Shown: positions 26,421 through 39,776, numbered from the stretch's first letter. The stretch: 64,000 nucleotides of DNA from Niebla homalea (GCA_019925105.1 JAHGAU010000040.1:1-64000); one strand, 5' to 3'. Translations and numbers: made by a program. Notes: generated by a model from the sequence alone, not told the origin.

Positions 26421-26893
26421 AAAAAGTAGTAGTAAGAAAACTATACTTAATAAAAGGCTAAAGGGGCTATAAATACCAGAACGGTATAAAAGGCGATATT
26501 ATATTGATCGGCAGAATTATATAAATAAAATAATAATAATATATAAGTTAATAAGGATATTTAATAGTATACTCGGAATTTTAAAATTTTAACATTAAAT
26601 AAACCTGCGGGGTAACGGAAAAGCAATAAGTTTAAGGATAACTTTTAAGTGGATTCAGTTATAATATTATGGGTTTTCTTAAAAAAAGCGTATAAATAAA
26701 TTTTTATTCTTTAAATAACCGTAAATACTTTTAACCCTTAAAACGAGAGTAAAGGCTAGGTAGACACCGGTTTTTATTTTTAATATAATAGATATCAGGT
26801 TTTTGCGGTTATTAATAAGGCTAAATAACCGAGTATTAAAGAACGCCGGAATTAACCTAGCTAGATCCGTAATATAAATCAATCAATCAATCA

Positions 26894-27270
26894 ATATTAA
26901 TTAATATTTTTAACGGTAAAATTAAGGCCTTTAAAGGAGTATTTTCCCCCCCTTTATTAGAAGTTAATTTAAACGATATTAACGGCATTATATACCCCGA
27001 CCCCGTATTAATAAATAAGGTAATAATATAAGATATAATAACCAGGGTAATTAATAAACCGAAAAAAGATAAAGCCCCGGGATTAAATAAGATTCTTAAT
27101 AGATTCCTGGTAATAATAGTTTTACTATTTAAAAAGGTCTTTATTTTTTTTTTTAAGTATATTTCGACGTTAATTATTATTTACGTAAGTTTAAAAAAAT
27201 AAAAACGATTATTTTTAAGAAGCTTATTAAGTTGGATTACTTTAAGGTAAAATCTTATAAACTTATTATT
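26894..27270 (+). mobile_element. LINE copy 3, resumed RT fragment
   Basis: Continues copy 3 after the nested insertion. It matches copy 1 positions 2951-3327, including the KAPGPNKILN block (DKAPGLNKILNRF, about 27070-27110). It ends abruptly at 27270 inside the RT, where the 3' tail of LINE copy 5 begins. The remaining about 2.3 kb of copy 3 is not found beyond copy 5. Confidence 0.88.
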
Positions 27271-27799
27271 GATTGATTGATTGATTGATTTATACTACGG
27301 GTCTAGTTAAGCTAATTCCGGCGTTCCTTAATACGCGGCCTTTTAGCCTTATTAATAACCGTAAAAACCTAATACTTATAACGTTAAGGTAAAAACCGGC
27401 GTTTATTAGGTTTTTACCCTTTATCCCTTAAGGTAAAGGATATTAACGGCCGTTTAAAGAATAGCAATTTATTTATATACTTTTTATATTTTAACTCCCT
27501 TAAGAAAATCCGTAATATTACGATTATATCCTTATAAAGGTTATTTTTAAACTTATTATTCTTCCGTTTTTTTATATATTTATATTGCCTTAACCTTATA
27601 TAGTATTTTTAAATATTTTTATTAATACTTACGTATTTACTATATATCCCTTTTATATTATTATCGTTATTAACTCTTTTAAAGACTTTTAATAAGCGTT
27701 TATTATTATATTTTTACGGCTGTAAAAAATGCTTTCCGGTTTATATAATTAACGTAACCGGTTTCCGTTTCTCTTTTTCTTTTTTAACCGGTAATAAGC

Positions 27800-30700
27800 C
27801 TTTTCCGTAAGGTTTTTAATAATTTTATTTATCTTTATAACGAGGTTAAATTATAATAATAGTCCGATAAATATTATAAACTTAACGGTTACCCGGATAT
27901 TTTACTTTATAAATAATATTTAATGGTAATTATAAATATTAACTTTTATAATAAATTTTAACTTAACCTCCGTAAATAAGGAATAAAAAATAAAGACGTA
28001 TATAATATTTTGCTTTTTTTATCTATACTTATATCCGGCGTTTATCCGACCCTCGGTATATATAGTAAATAAAAAATAAGTTAAACCGTTTTTGCCCGTC
28101 TAAAGTTAAATTATTAATATATTATTACTTTTTTTTATAATATTATAATAACGGAAATACTTATTAATAATCTTTTTATTATTAAAAGCTAAATAATAAT
28201 AATTTTAAGGTATAAAGTCTTTATACCTTTATTAGTACTTAATTTACTTTATTATAACTTATAAAATAATTATTATAACTTTTACTTTTTAAATTCCTTT
28301 AATCTCGGTTTTTTTTATACTTAACGGGAATTTATACCCGTTTAAATTAATTTCCGGAATACCGGTAAAATTAATTTTTTTTTTTAGCTTATTCCTACTT
28401 TATCTTAATAAGAAAAAAATAAATATCTTTAATTTATTTTCTTTAACTTTAGGCTTATTAAGATTCTAACGGATCCACCCGTTTCTTATTATTATAATTA
28501 AGTATATATATTTCTTTAATTTTATTTAAGCAATTATTTAATTTAATAAAACCTTAATCGGCGGTATAAAGATTTTAAACTTTAATACCGGAATTAAAAT
28601 TGCTTTATAGGTATTATTAATTACTCTTAAATACCGATTTTAAACTTTTTATAATATTTAAATAAGCTTTTTCTTATATCCCGGAGTACTTTTAAGTATA
28701 TATTAGATAACTATAATATATATTATAATTAACTTTATTATAGCCTAATAAATAATCCGGGTTTTTTATAACGTAACTCCTTATATCAATATAATAAAAT
28801 AAGTAAGGCCTTTTTCTTATGAAATTATCTTCTTTTAGATTTTTCTTATATAATCCTTTTAATTGAACTTTTTATTTACTTAAAGGTTAAAGACTTTAAT
28901 ATTAATATCCGGCTTTATTATAATTTTATTTAAGTTTATTATAATTATTATATTATATAGCTTTAAGCTTTTAATTATATAAATAAGCTTATACTTATAC
29001 GGCGTGAATTAAGCTTTATAAGTTTTTACCCACTGAAAATAAACTTTATAAACCTATTTTAATTCTAGATAATTTATCCATATAAAGGTATTATAAATTA
29101 AGAAATAAACATTATTAATAAAGCTTTTAACTTAAACCTTCTATTTTAACTTAATAAGCTCCTTAATTAAAAGATTATTAAAGAATAAAAATAATATAAA
29201 AGAAATAAGTAATCCTTAAGGAATTTTTATTATAATAGGCTTTATTAAACTTATTTTTTATCCTAAATTAATTAATATAGCTTAATTATTTAAGAAACTT
29301 TTTATTTACTTAATTAAGAAAAATAATATTTTTTTTTTCCTTAAGTTATATAGTAACCTTTAATAATTTATTTTATTAAAAATATTTATAATATTAAGAA
29401 AAAGAAAACTTATAATATACTTCTTTCCGTAACCTTATACCGTATATATATTATTGATTAATCCTTTAAAAGCTATTTTTATTAATTTATTTTTCCTTAT
29501 TTTTATTTATTAATTGGGGAGAAGTCCGTAATTTTTTATATAGTCGTTAAGGATCTTTATTATTATTATTTTTAAGGTTTTCTTTAATATATATAAAAAT
29601 ATAATAAATCTATAAGATTTTATTTTAAAATAATCCGGTTTAATAAACTTCTTAAGAATAATTATTTTTACCTTTTTAAACTTATATAAATAATAGTTAA
29701 CGTTGAAATATACTTAAAAAAGGTAAATAAAAACCTTCTTAAATAATAAAGTTATTATTATTAAGAATCTATTAAGAATCTTATTTAATTTTAAGGCTTT
29801 ATCCTTCTTTAATTTATTAATTGCTTTAATTATTATATTTTATATTATTACCTTATTTATTAATATAAGGTTAAGGTATATAATATTATCGATATTATTT
29901 AAGTTAATTTTTAACGGAAAAAGGAAAAATACTCCTTTAAGGGCCTTAATCTTCCCGTTAAAGGTATTAATTAATATATTATCGGATCTCTTAAAGGGCG
30001 GGAATTTAAGGATAAACTTTAATTTCCCATTTTATTTTTTATTATACTTTATTAACTTTTAAATATTATAAGGTAAAACCGTTAAGTTATATATCGTAAA
30101 CCGAAAGTATATTTACTTAACTTTCTTAATAGTCTTTTCTTTTTCTTTTTAAATAACTTTTAATTAATTAAATATCTCTTAATTCTTATACTTAAAAGTT
30201 TATTTAATTAGTTTTTTCGTTTTTATAATTGCGGTTATATACTTTTTATTTTAATAAGTTTTGGCTCTTTAAAAGGGTTTTATTATTAAGATAATCTTAT
30301 TAATTACTTTATTTAATATTTTTATTATTTACTTTATAAAAAGGTTAATCCGGTCTTTATTATTTAACTAAGGAAGGTCCGCGAACTATATTATTATCTC
30401 TTTTATTTTTATATAAACCTTTATTTCCTTAATTATTTTCTATACCCTTTTTACCGGTAATAATAGGGTCGTATTAACGGTTTAATTTAAGGTTATTTAT
30501 ATCGGTATATAATTTAAGTTATATTTTAAGTCCTTTTATGGCTTATATATTATAACTATGCCAGTAACCCCTTCTATATTAAAGGCTAGATTAATCGTCG
30601 TTTTAAATTTATGACTTTTTTATATAATAATTTTTTATAATATTAATAATAAAAAATTAATTTAAGTAATAATTATTAATAGGTTATCCGATTTAACGTA

Positions 30701-31110
30701 ATTTATTATATACCCTTTTTCGTTTTATATATAATAATATAAGTTAAAGTTTTTAAGCAATATATACTTATTTAAAATAATTAAGACCTTTTTAAATAGC
30801 GGTATTATAAAAGGTTTTTCCTTATTAATTAACGGTAAATTATACGTATTATAAATATTAAAATCGCCCTTTAAGTCCCTTTCCTTTATAATACGGAGTA
30901 TATAAAGGTTTTTATTATAATAAATAATATCTTAATTATTTATATCGAGCCGTTTATTTATAAAGAAGTATATTCTGGTTATTTTATTTTCCTTAAAGGT
31001 TAAATAAAACTCCTCCCCCAGGTTAATAAATAAATATATATATAAACTATATAGTAATTCCTATATTATTATAATATTAATATCTTTGACTTTTTTAAAC
31101 TTAAATATTA
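27800..31110 (-). pseudogene. LINE copy 5 ORF2 (endonuclease/RT), broken
   Basis: Minus-strand ORF2 with the endonuclease GDFNL block near 30740-30772, the KAPGP block near 29770-29812, the GIPQGSP block near 29215-29250 and the F-x-DD site near 29115-29140. It belongs to the same subfamily as copies 1-3. Stops are frequent. Confidence 0.75.
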
Positions 31111-32150
31111 ATATTATTATTTTAATTCCTTTATTACGGATATTATATTATATTACTTTTAAAAATATTAATATATTATTTATTAACCTCTATAAAGGCT
31201 CCCTTTTTTATACCCGCTTAAGTTATAGACCTTTTATTAAAGCCGAATATTTTTTAACTTAATACCTTTTTAATTACCATTAAAAACGTAAAACGGCCGG
31301 CCTTTAAAATCGGGATTATAAAAAGCTTTTTCTTCTTTATTGTTATTTACCTTTTATTATCCGGTTAATTAAGCTTACGTCTTAAAACTGCCTTTAATTA
31401 ATTTATTAAATTAATTTTATATATATTATATTATTAAATTTTCGCGGTTATCCGGGTTTTTTTACGTTTGGTTTCCTTAGCCCTTATTATATACTTAGAA
31501 TCTTATATTAAATATCCCTTTTTACCGTATATAACGTATTTAAATATATTTTTTATAAGCTTTTTAATTATTAACTTTATATACTTATAAATATCGTAAC
31601 CCTTAATATAGATTATATATTTTATAATATTAAAGCATTTTATAATAATATATTTATAGTTTTAATACTTAAAATATTAATAAATATTAACCGTTTTATT
31701 TTATAATTAAGTTATTTTAAGAAATCTTCCTTTAATAATCCCTTTATTTAAGACGTTATTATATATTTTAATTAACGTTATATTTAATATAACGGTAAAG
31801 TACCTTTTATGCGTTTTAAGGAATTAGGTTTCTTTATTATCGGCGGAAGCTTATAATTAATAATTTTAAGTCTTAAGTAAAAAACCGTATTCTCCTTTTC
31901 TATATTTTTTAATATAGTTTCTTTTTCGGTTTTCTTAAAACGTAAAAAATATATTTTATTTATTATAATAATAAATAATTACCTTAAAATTTTAACCGAC
32001 TTATATTCTCCTTTATTAGCTTAAGTTTTAAATTTCTTTAAATTTTCTTTTATTTTTAAAAACGTTATATTAAGGAGGATATTTTTACTTTATAATTTAC
32101 GTATTATAATAATTTATTCTATTAATAATTTTATTGTTATTTTAAAAGTT
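31110..32150 (-). pseudogene. LINE copy 5 ORF1 (gag-like), broken
   Basis: Aligns with ORF1 of copies 1 and 2 along its length; the knuckle region is near 31500-31620 on the plus strand. No long open frame remains. Confidence 0.6.
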
Positions 32151-32820
32151 TTTATTAATTATAACGGGTTTACTTTTATTGTTGTATTCTTCTTTTTATT
32201 ATTAAATAAATAAACCGTTATTATCTTTGTTTTCTTTAATATAGCCGCCCTTTTTTCCGTTATCCTTTTATTCTTTACCGCGGGTATCCTTTTTATTATT
32301 TTCGTCGCTTAACTCTTTTTCATTTAAGGGGTTATTGTCTTTATATTTTCGTTTTATATACTTAACCTTAAACCGCCGTTTTTACCCTTTATTAACGTTT
32401 TTACTACCGTTCCTTAAGAGCCTTATAATTGCTTTACCTTCCTTAATTTTACCCTTACTTTTATATAGAAGTCCCTTATACTTCTTAACTTAATTTATAG
32501 TATTAATTAAGTCTTTAACGTAATATTTTTTTATTTTACCGTAAGGAGTCCTTTTAAAGCCTTTATTACTTCCTTTACCGCTTTTTCGCCCTTATTTATC
32601 GGGCGACGTTCCGTCTCCGTTTTTTACCTTTAATCCCTTAAAGTCTTATCCTCCTTATTAACCTTATTTCCCCTTTATATACCCTTAATGGTACTTTCGC
32701 CGCGGTCTTCCCGCCCCTTCCCCCCGCCCGTACCTTTCACCGTTAATACCGTACCGGCCTTCCCACCCCCTTATTTACCTACCACCTCCGCCCTGTTATT
32801 ACGCGTTTTACACGCCTTAA

Positions 32821-34700
32821 GGGTTATTTAATACGTATTAAAAGTTTCTTAAAATACGTTTTAATAAATATTAACCTAGGGGGTTTTATTTTACCTAATA
32901 TATTAATTGCTGGTCTTAAAGATCTTATCGGTATTTAAAGGGTATAAGAATATTATTTATTTATATAAGTTATTAATAAAGCTTTACGTTTTATTATAAT
33001 ATTTAAATAATTTAATATATACGGTTTTTAAACCCTATATAAGCTCCTTCTTTTAATAAACTTACTTATAATGTAAATAATTTTTCTATCTTTTAATATA
33101 ATTAAAAAACTTAACGTAAACTTTAAAAACCAGATAAATTATTAACGTTTTAATAATACTTATTAATTTAATAACTTAATAAAATAATTAAATAAGCTTC
33201 ATTAGATATCTTATATGGCTTTATTCTGGCTTAATAAGCTTTAAAACCTAATTAATCCCTTTATCTTTTTTAAAGAATCAATTAATATCTTTATAAAATA
33301 GTAATATATAAGTTATTATATAAAAGGATAAGTCTTAATAAATACTTATATTTTAAAAAAGCTTTAATAATATTTTTTTACGTTTCTTACTTATAACTAT
33401 TATTAAAGATATTATAAATATTTAAGCATTTAATCTTCTTTATTGGATTTAAGTAAAAGCTTTTTTACGTTTATTACTTATATTTATATATATTGCCGTT
33501 TTCTGAATTTAAAATAAATTAAATTAATATAATAATTATTAGAAATTAATTTTATTTTTATAAGTATTTTAAGAATATTTATATTTTTATTTATTATCTC
33601 CTTAACTTTAAGTTAATAATCTTATTAATATTTAATATTATTATTCTAAGGATTAACCTTAAGGTAAATTAAAAAGGCCTTAAATAGAAACTAGATAATA
33701 TATATTAAATATAATAAATACTCTACCTTATATTACGTTAGAGTTTACTTTAATACCGATATTTCTTTTTTAATAACGTTTATAAGAGTTCTTTATTGTA
33801 GGTTAGCTTTTTAACGTAATATAGCTATTATAATATTATTATTATTTATATTATTAATTATAACGGCTATAATACGATCCTTTAAGTTATACTTTATAAT
33901 TACCTTATTTATAACGGACGTAAACTAATTATTATTATAAATACCTTTAACGTACTTAAAGCCGATTAAGGTATTATAATAATCTTAATTAAAGTTAATT
34001 TAATAAGTTATAATCTTTATATATAATTATTTATTATTAATAAGTTAATAATTTATTATTAATAAAACCTTAATTTTATTATCCGGGAGATCTTTAAGTA
34101 AGTTAAACTTAATTTTTTTTAAGCGTTTTATAATATAATTCTTTATAATTATTACGGATAATATTAATATATTAAGGTTAAAATAATAAAATAAACGATA
34201 AGTCTTATTATTATTTACGATAATAAAAAGTAAGCTTATTTTAATTACTTATCGTTATAATTACTTTAGAAAATTATTCCGTATTAAGACTTTATTATTA
34301 AGTAAAAGCTTAACTTATTAATTAATTAAATATTATAATATGTATTAATTATATATTTATAATTATCTTTATATTTATTAGAATTAAGGGGAAAAAGAAT
34401 AATATTTACTTAATTATATTAATTTAAATTAAAAGTTATTTTAAACCTCTTTTTTTATTTATTTTTTTATAAGTTTTACTTATTATATAATATTTAATTT
34501 TTAACGTTCCGTCCTTTTTAAGGTACTATAGCCCTTTATTATATCTTTTATAAATTATATATAGTTAATCTTTTAAAGCTTTATAACGTAATAGACCTTT
34601 TTTAAAGCTTTATTAAATTAATAATTTCTTTTCGGCCCTTTAAAAAATTTATTTATTAAGATATTACGCGATTTAAAGAGTAATTCATTATTATATAAAG
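32821..34700 (-). pseudogene. hAT-family transposase, broken and C-terminally truncated
   Basis: A DNA transposase that cuts and pastes a hAT element. Reading leftward I see DNKIKVLLIIN near 34060-34095 (the KVSLTTDxW block), NTLIGFKYVKGIYNNN near 33915-33980 (ILxFxxVxGxHTGxN block), and DRIIAVIINNINNNNII near 33829-33885 (ITTDNASNNxxM). Then comes VEYLLYLIYII-FLFKAF near 33685-33740 (LPCLAHVIQLALKAF, with a stop at the Gln). His, Asp and Thr positions are changed as RIP predicts. The sequence is lost at 32820, where LINE copy 5 begins, before the C-terminal hATC dimerisation domain. The N-terminal BED-finger region, around 34500-34900, cannot be read. No terminal inverted repeat could be proven. 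Confidence 0.75.
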
Positions 34701-37700
34701 AAATTTTTTAAGTTGTTTTTTTATAAATATAGTATTAATTTATTCGCTTTAATACCGGTTCTTATTCATTAATTATAAAAGGATTTATAAACATTAAAGT
34801 AATATTATTAAATATATTAAAAGATATAATAAATATTTTATAAAGCTTGAATAAAAAAGGGATAAATAATTATTTTCAATATTAATAAGATTAAAATTGA
34901 TTTCTTTATTAAAAAAGCGTTTAATAATACTTATATATTCAAAATAATAACGGTCGATAAAGATTTATTTAATTATTATAAAAATATTTATTTTTTATAT
35001 TATTCTTTTAAGAAATCTTTTAAAATTAAGTTTTATATTTTTCTTTACTTAATAAATCTTAAGAACGTATTAACTTTATATATAAATAAAGTAAGAAAAA
35101 ATTAAAGTAAACTATTATTATAAAGTAATTTTATATAAACTTTAACGTTAATTTATTATTTTAATTTTAATTAATATATTTTTAAATTTTTATTTTAATA
35201 ATTTAATAAACTTATAATAATTATTTTCGACTTTATACGGCCTTATTTTAATTATATTTTTTAAAATACGAGCTTATAGAAATAAAACTTTTAAGGTAAA
35301 AAATTAAAAAGCTTATTAAGGGACTATAAAAAAATTCCCCCAAAAGATAATATTAAAGTAACTTATTATTTATAAGCTTAAGGTAAAATATATAAATATA
35401 CCTTAAAGTAAGAAATTAAAATATTAATTAAAAACAGATTACGTATTACGTAAAATCTGCCGATATTAAAAATCCTTAAATTTATTAATATTAAAGATAT
35501 AATTTATATAGCTTATTAAGGAAATTATTATAAAAATAATAAACGAAAGGACGTTTAAATTTTAATCTTAAGGGATAAAGGTATTATAAGAAGTTACGGA
35601 GTATTTTTTTATTAATAAGTTTTAAAGTAAAAAACTTTATTATTCCGTTTTTTATAATTCGGTTAATATTAGGAATTTAATATTTTTTCTTTATATTATA
35701 TATATAAAAAGGGTAATATTAATATAAAAAAAATATATAGTTAATTTAAATACTTAAAGGTAAATACTTTATATTTAAGGTTTAAATTATAATTTATATA
35801 TTATAAGTTAAAATTAATTAATTAAAGATAAGGAGTTACTTAAATATTAAGCTAAAAATTAATATAAAAATAAAGCGTATTATTAAGAGTCTAATTTATT
35901 AAAATTTAATATTAAAATTAATTATAATAATCTTTATATTTATTAAAAATATTAAATTATTTATAAAGGAACGTTATAAAACCTAATTATTTATTTATTT
36001 TATAAATAAAAATCTAAAATATTAATAAAAATCTTATAAGAATAAACTTATTTACGATATTCTATATTAATTATTATATTTACCTTCCTTATAAGAATTT
36101 TATATTTATTATTTATTATATAAAAAAAAGTTTTTTAATAATATCGTTAATTTATTTATAATAAGAATAATCCGTTTAAAACTTTTAAGTATAAAATCGT
36201 TAAACTTAAAAGTAATTAAATTATATACTTCCTTAATAATAATAGCGTCTATTAACGGGTTTTAGTTTTACTTATTAAAATTATAATCGTCTTATTAATA
36301 CGTAAAATCAGGCAATATTACTTAATTAAGATCCTTAAGATTAAAGAATTCTTAATTTTTAATATAAGTTATCTTATTTCGTTAAATTACGCGTTTTTTC
36401 TTTATAAAATAATAATATAAAAACGGAAAGTAAATATAAAAAGTATTAATTTTAAAATCGATTAATATAATAATACTTATAATAAATTAAGATAAAAAAT
36501 ATACTTTCCTTATTATATATAAACTAATATAGATAATCGGATAATTATAAACCCTTATTTATTTTATTTTAAGCTATAAACTATTTATTAATTGTTATTA
36601 GTTTTTATAAATAGCTCTAAATTAGATTATCTTATAATTATAATATGAAATAATTTAAAACTCTCGGTTTATAATAATAAGTTAATTTAAACTTAAATTA
36701 AAATATTTACTTATCTTTTAAATTATAATTTATTCTAGGAAAATAATAAAACTTAAATTTAAAATATTAAAATTAAATAAAATTAAAATTAAATAAATTA
36801 TAAATGAATAAAGAATTTATGCTTTATTTAACTTCTTTTATACTTAAATTATAGTATATTAAGTTCCTATTATCCTTAATTATTTTTAATTTCTTAATAT
36901 TATTTATACTTAAATTATTTTTTTTAATAAAAATACGCGTATAAACCTTTATTAAAATATTATTATTATTAATTCAATAAGTATAAAGATTAATATAATT
37001 AATAATATACCGGCGTACGATAATATTCTCTCTTTTAGTTTTCTTTAATTTTGTTTTTTAAGCCTTATTAATATTTTTATATTTTATTAATATTTTAAAC
37101 TTCCTTAAATAATAAGTAATATTATTAATATTTATATATTTAGCTTTTTTAAGCTTTTATTTAAAAGGGTAAAATAAGGTCAATTAATTACGGGATTTAA
37201 TAATATTAAGATTTTATAATAACTTATTTAAAACCTTACGTTTATTTAATTACTCGCCTTATTTATAACTATATATATTACGTTATAAAGAATTTTACAT
37301 AGTATTTTCTTTAAAAACGGTGGACTAAGTATTAAAGTCTTTATCTGTATTTAATAAATTAAATTAAAGGAATTCATTAAAATTATTATTTAATTTAATT
37401 TTCTTATCCTTAATTAATATATTATTAGTATTTAAGATTATTATTATATTTATTATATATTTACTTTATTTATTAAGGTTATTTATCGTTATAAGTATAT
37501 ACTATTAGAAAGAATAAATAAAAAGCGAATTAAAAGGAAAAAAGAAAATTATTAATAAATATTTTAATAAATATATAAGCGTAATTTCCCGTTAAACCTG
37601 ATCGGGAAACCCTTTTAAAGTTAATTTCTGAGGCTATAATAAAACCTATATAATTATTATAAAGATTAATATAAAGAATCTGGTTAATAATTAAATTTAA

Positions 37701-39120
37701 TATATTATCCTTTTTTAATATTTTAATAATTTAATACTATCTTTATATAATTTTAGGTTAAAAATATTTTTTACGTTAAGTTAAATTAAGCTTAGCTTAA
37801 TATAGAATCTACGGATAATTAATAATATTATTTTTATAGTAAAAATAAGCATAATAATAAATATAAAGGGCTGCGTATTTATTAAAATTAAGCCAGATAA
37901 TTATACTTATTATCCTATATTACTTTATTTTTTTTAAAAAAGGATTAAAATAAATAATATTTTCTTATATTAAATTAAAAAAATATAAATCTATATAGGG
38001 CTGAAATTTATTAAAATATTATATAAGTTAATAATTTTTCCCTTTAACGTTTATTTTATTTTTTATTTAAAATTTATTATATATTATATTATATTTTATT
38101 ATTCTTAATTTAGATTATACTTTAGTTTATAAGATAACGCGTATTAATTAAATAACGAAAAAGTTAATTAATAATAAGCCCTTTAAAAAGAATTTTATTT
38201 AAAAAGCGGGTCGTAAATTTATAAACAAAAAGATAATCCTTAATATTAAGATAATAATAAATATAAATTATAATATAAGGGTATTTTATATTAAGCGTAG
38301 GTTATATTTTAAATAAGGTAATAAATTATAATTAAGAATGTTTATATAAATATTAATATTAATATAGTTCTTTTAATTAAAGTATTATTTAAAATCAAAA
38401 ACTACCAGAAGAATATAGATTTCTTAATTAAAAAAATACTATTTTTTTATTTAATTAAAGGGATTACATATATTAGCTTTTTAAGCTAAGATATATACTT
38501 TTAATCCGTTATTTTAATTGCTTTTTAAAAAGTTAATGAGGCTTATTTTATTTTATATTTTAAATATATGATAATATACTTAAACTTAAGTAATATAAAG
38601 TTAATATTAATATAAAAGTAATTAATTTAACTTATATTTATATAAAGCGCGTTATTATTATATAAAAGGATTCATAATTAATTAAGAATATATTTAAGTT
38701 TAATAATTAACAAATTCAATATTTTAATTAAAGGATATATTAAGTTATTATTAAGAGCTTTTAATATCCTATTTATTTAATAGTTATTTTAATCGAAAAA
38801 TTAATTATTATTAACTTAAGTATAAGCAATTAAATTATAAAAAAAGCGGCTTTTTATATAGTATTAAATTGCGATTAAGATAAGCATAATAATAAATATA
38901 ATAGTTAATATACGGTAATATAAAACGGCTTTTTTATTAACGTTATATTATAATTTAAAAGGAATATACTAATAAGTATAATAATAAATATAATAATATA
39001 AATATTAATAAATATATTAATAAATATAATAATAAATGCGGTATAACCCTAAATTACTAAATAATAATATTCGATTTATAAGTATTAAATAATTAATTGA
39101 ATCTTACTTATTAATATATT
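34701..39120. other. 4.4 kb AT-rich unassigned region
   Basis: Strongly AT-depleted of CpA/TpG, so RIP is likely, which implies it was once repeated. I tried both strands through stops and recognised no family. It lies between the hAT transposase and the GC-rich palindromes at 39121-39290, so it could be the 5' part of the same hAT element, an element nested in it, or something separate. Small runs such as ATAATAATAAATATAA are simple sequence. A segment near 37590-37630 (CCCGTTAAACCTGATCGGGA) is slightly more GC-rich. Confidence 0.4.
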
Positions 39121-39290
39121 AATAATAAATACCGGTTTCTTAACATTTCCCGTTCCTATACCGCCGGGATAAATACGGTACGGGAACGGGAGAGACCTCT
39201 ATACCGTACCGGCCGGTATGGGAAGACCATGATTAAATCCCGTCCCATACCGTACCGGTTGGGGGAGTAGTCAGGAATAATAAGCAGAAA
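39121..39290. repeat. GC-rich cluster of inverted TACCGTACCGG motifs
   Basis: Contains TCCCGTTCC (39148-39156) against GGAACGGGA (39183-39191), the perfect 12-bp palindrome TACCGGCCGGTA (39207-39218), and CGGTATGGGA (39214-39223) against TCCCATACCG (39243-39252). The core motif TACCGTACCGG occurs at 39202-39212 and 39247-39257, and CGGTACGGGA in the other orientation at 39177-39186. Short GC-rich CGGTACGG-type repeats near the ends are common in hAT elements, and a hAT transposase lies to the left on the minus strand, so this may be its 5' subterminal region. The part from 39205 on keeps CpA/TpG. Confidence 0.6.
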
Positions 39291-39308
39291 AGGATACTTT
39301 AAACTATA

Positions 39309-39776
39309 TGTTATAGGGTCGGCATAAAGACCTTATTATTATATACCTTATGGTCGGCATAAGACCTTATATTAAAGGGTCGGTATAAAGACCTTATTAT
39401 ATTATACGCCTTACGGTTAGTATAAAGGTTATATAGGGAGTATATTTTATCGTAATGGTAATTACTAAGTTATTACTCGGTTTACAATATATAATACTTA
39501 CGGCTTAGCTAGTTAAGCAATAAGTAAAAGCATAAATATAAATAAGGGTAATAAAGACCTATACTTACCCGGTAAAACCGCGGAGATCTCTTTTTTAAAC
39601 GATTTAGCTTAAATCTAATCGCTTAAAATCTACGACTATTTCCCGGGTCGCGATTCTCGTTAATACCGTCCACCCTACCTTACTCCTTAATAACTATATA
39701 TATAAATAACGTTATCTATATACTCGGGGCTTACTTTAAGCTACCCTTACTACCGAGAGCATTAATAATAATAACA
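39309..39776 (+). repeat. Candidate 5' LTR of Gypsy B
   Basis: Starts TGTTATAGGG and ends ATAATAACA, matching inverted termini TGTTAT/ATAACA, about 468 bp. It has direct repeats near its start and a TATA-like AAATATAAATAAGGG near 39534-39548. It lies about 210 bp upstream of a good ATG that opens a gag-like frame. No second copy was found downstream of the integrase of Gypsy B, so both borders are inferred. Confidence 0.4.
39317..39430 (+). repeat. Three to four direct repeats of GGTCGGCATAAAGACC
   Basis: Copies at 39317-39332, 39352-39366 (one A shorter) and 39378-39393 (C to T), with a decayed fourth at 39415-39430. Spacing is about 35, 26 and 37 bp. Each copy is itself a small hairpin, GGTC...GACC, followed by TTAT. 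Located at the start of the candidate LTR, where enhancer-like repeats often sit. Confidence 0.8.

Larger units (their letters stand above)
21179..26893 (+). mobile_element. LINE copy 4 (second subfamily), nested in copy 3
   Basis: Complete copy from GATAAAGATGGCGACG at 21179 to the tail AATCAATCAATCAA ending at 26893, flanked by ATATTAATTAATA on both sides (13-bp target duplication). Its coding sequence differs from copies 1, 2, 3 and 5 by more than transitions over its whole length, so it is a distinct subfamily, while the 5' end and the 3' UTR are shared. It is heavily RIPed. Confidence 0.92.
27271..32820 (-). mobile_element. LINE copy 5, 5'-truncated, reverse orientation
   Basis: The 3' tail GATTGATTGATTGATTGATT lies at 27271 and the body is collinear with copy 2 up to about 32820. 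There the homology ends, about 270 bp short of the family 5' end. A 5' truncation is usual for LINEs. No target duplication is visible: the left flank is LINE copy 3 and the right flank is a hAT transposase remnant. The 5' part (32650-32815) is less mutated than in other copies (CCCGCCCCTTCCCCCCGCCC). Confidence 0.9.

Noticed and set aside
26679..26882. Minus-strand 67-codon frame
   Set aside because: Antisense to the 3' UTR and tail of LINE copy 4; other copies have no open frame there.
27271..27290. (GATT)n runs as telomere-like or satellite repeats
   Set aside because: They are the 3' tails of LINE copies, always next to the same conserved 3' UTR and target duplications.
34701..39120. A helicase or cargo gene in the unassigned region
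   Set aside because: Candidate stretches on either strand depended on ignoring stops and showed no Walker or other named motif; not reported as a gene.
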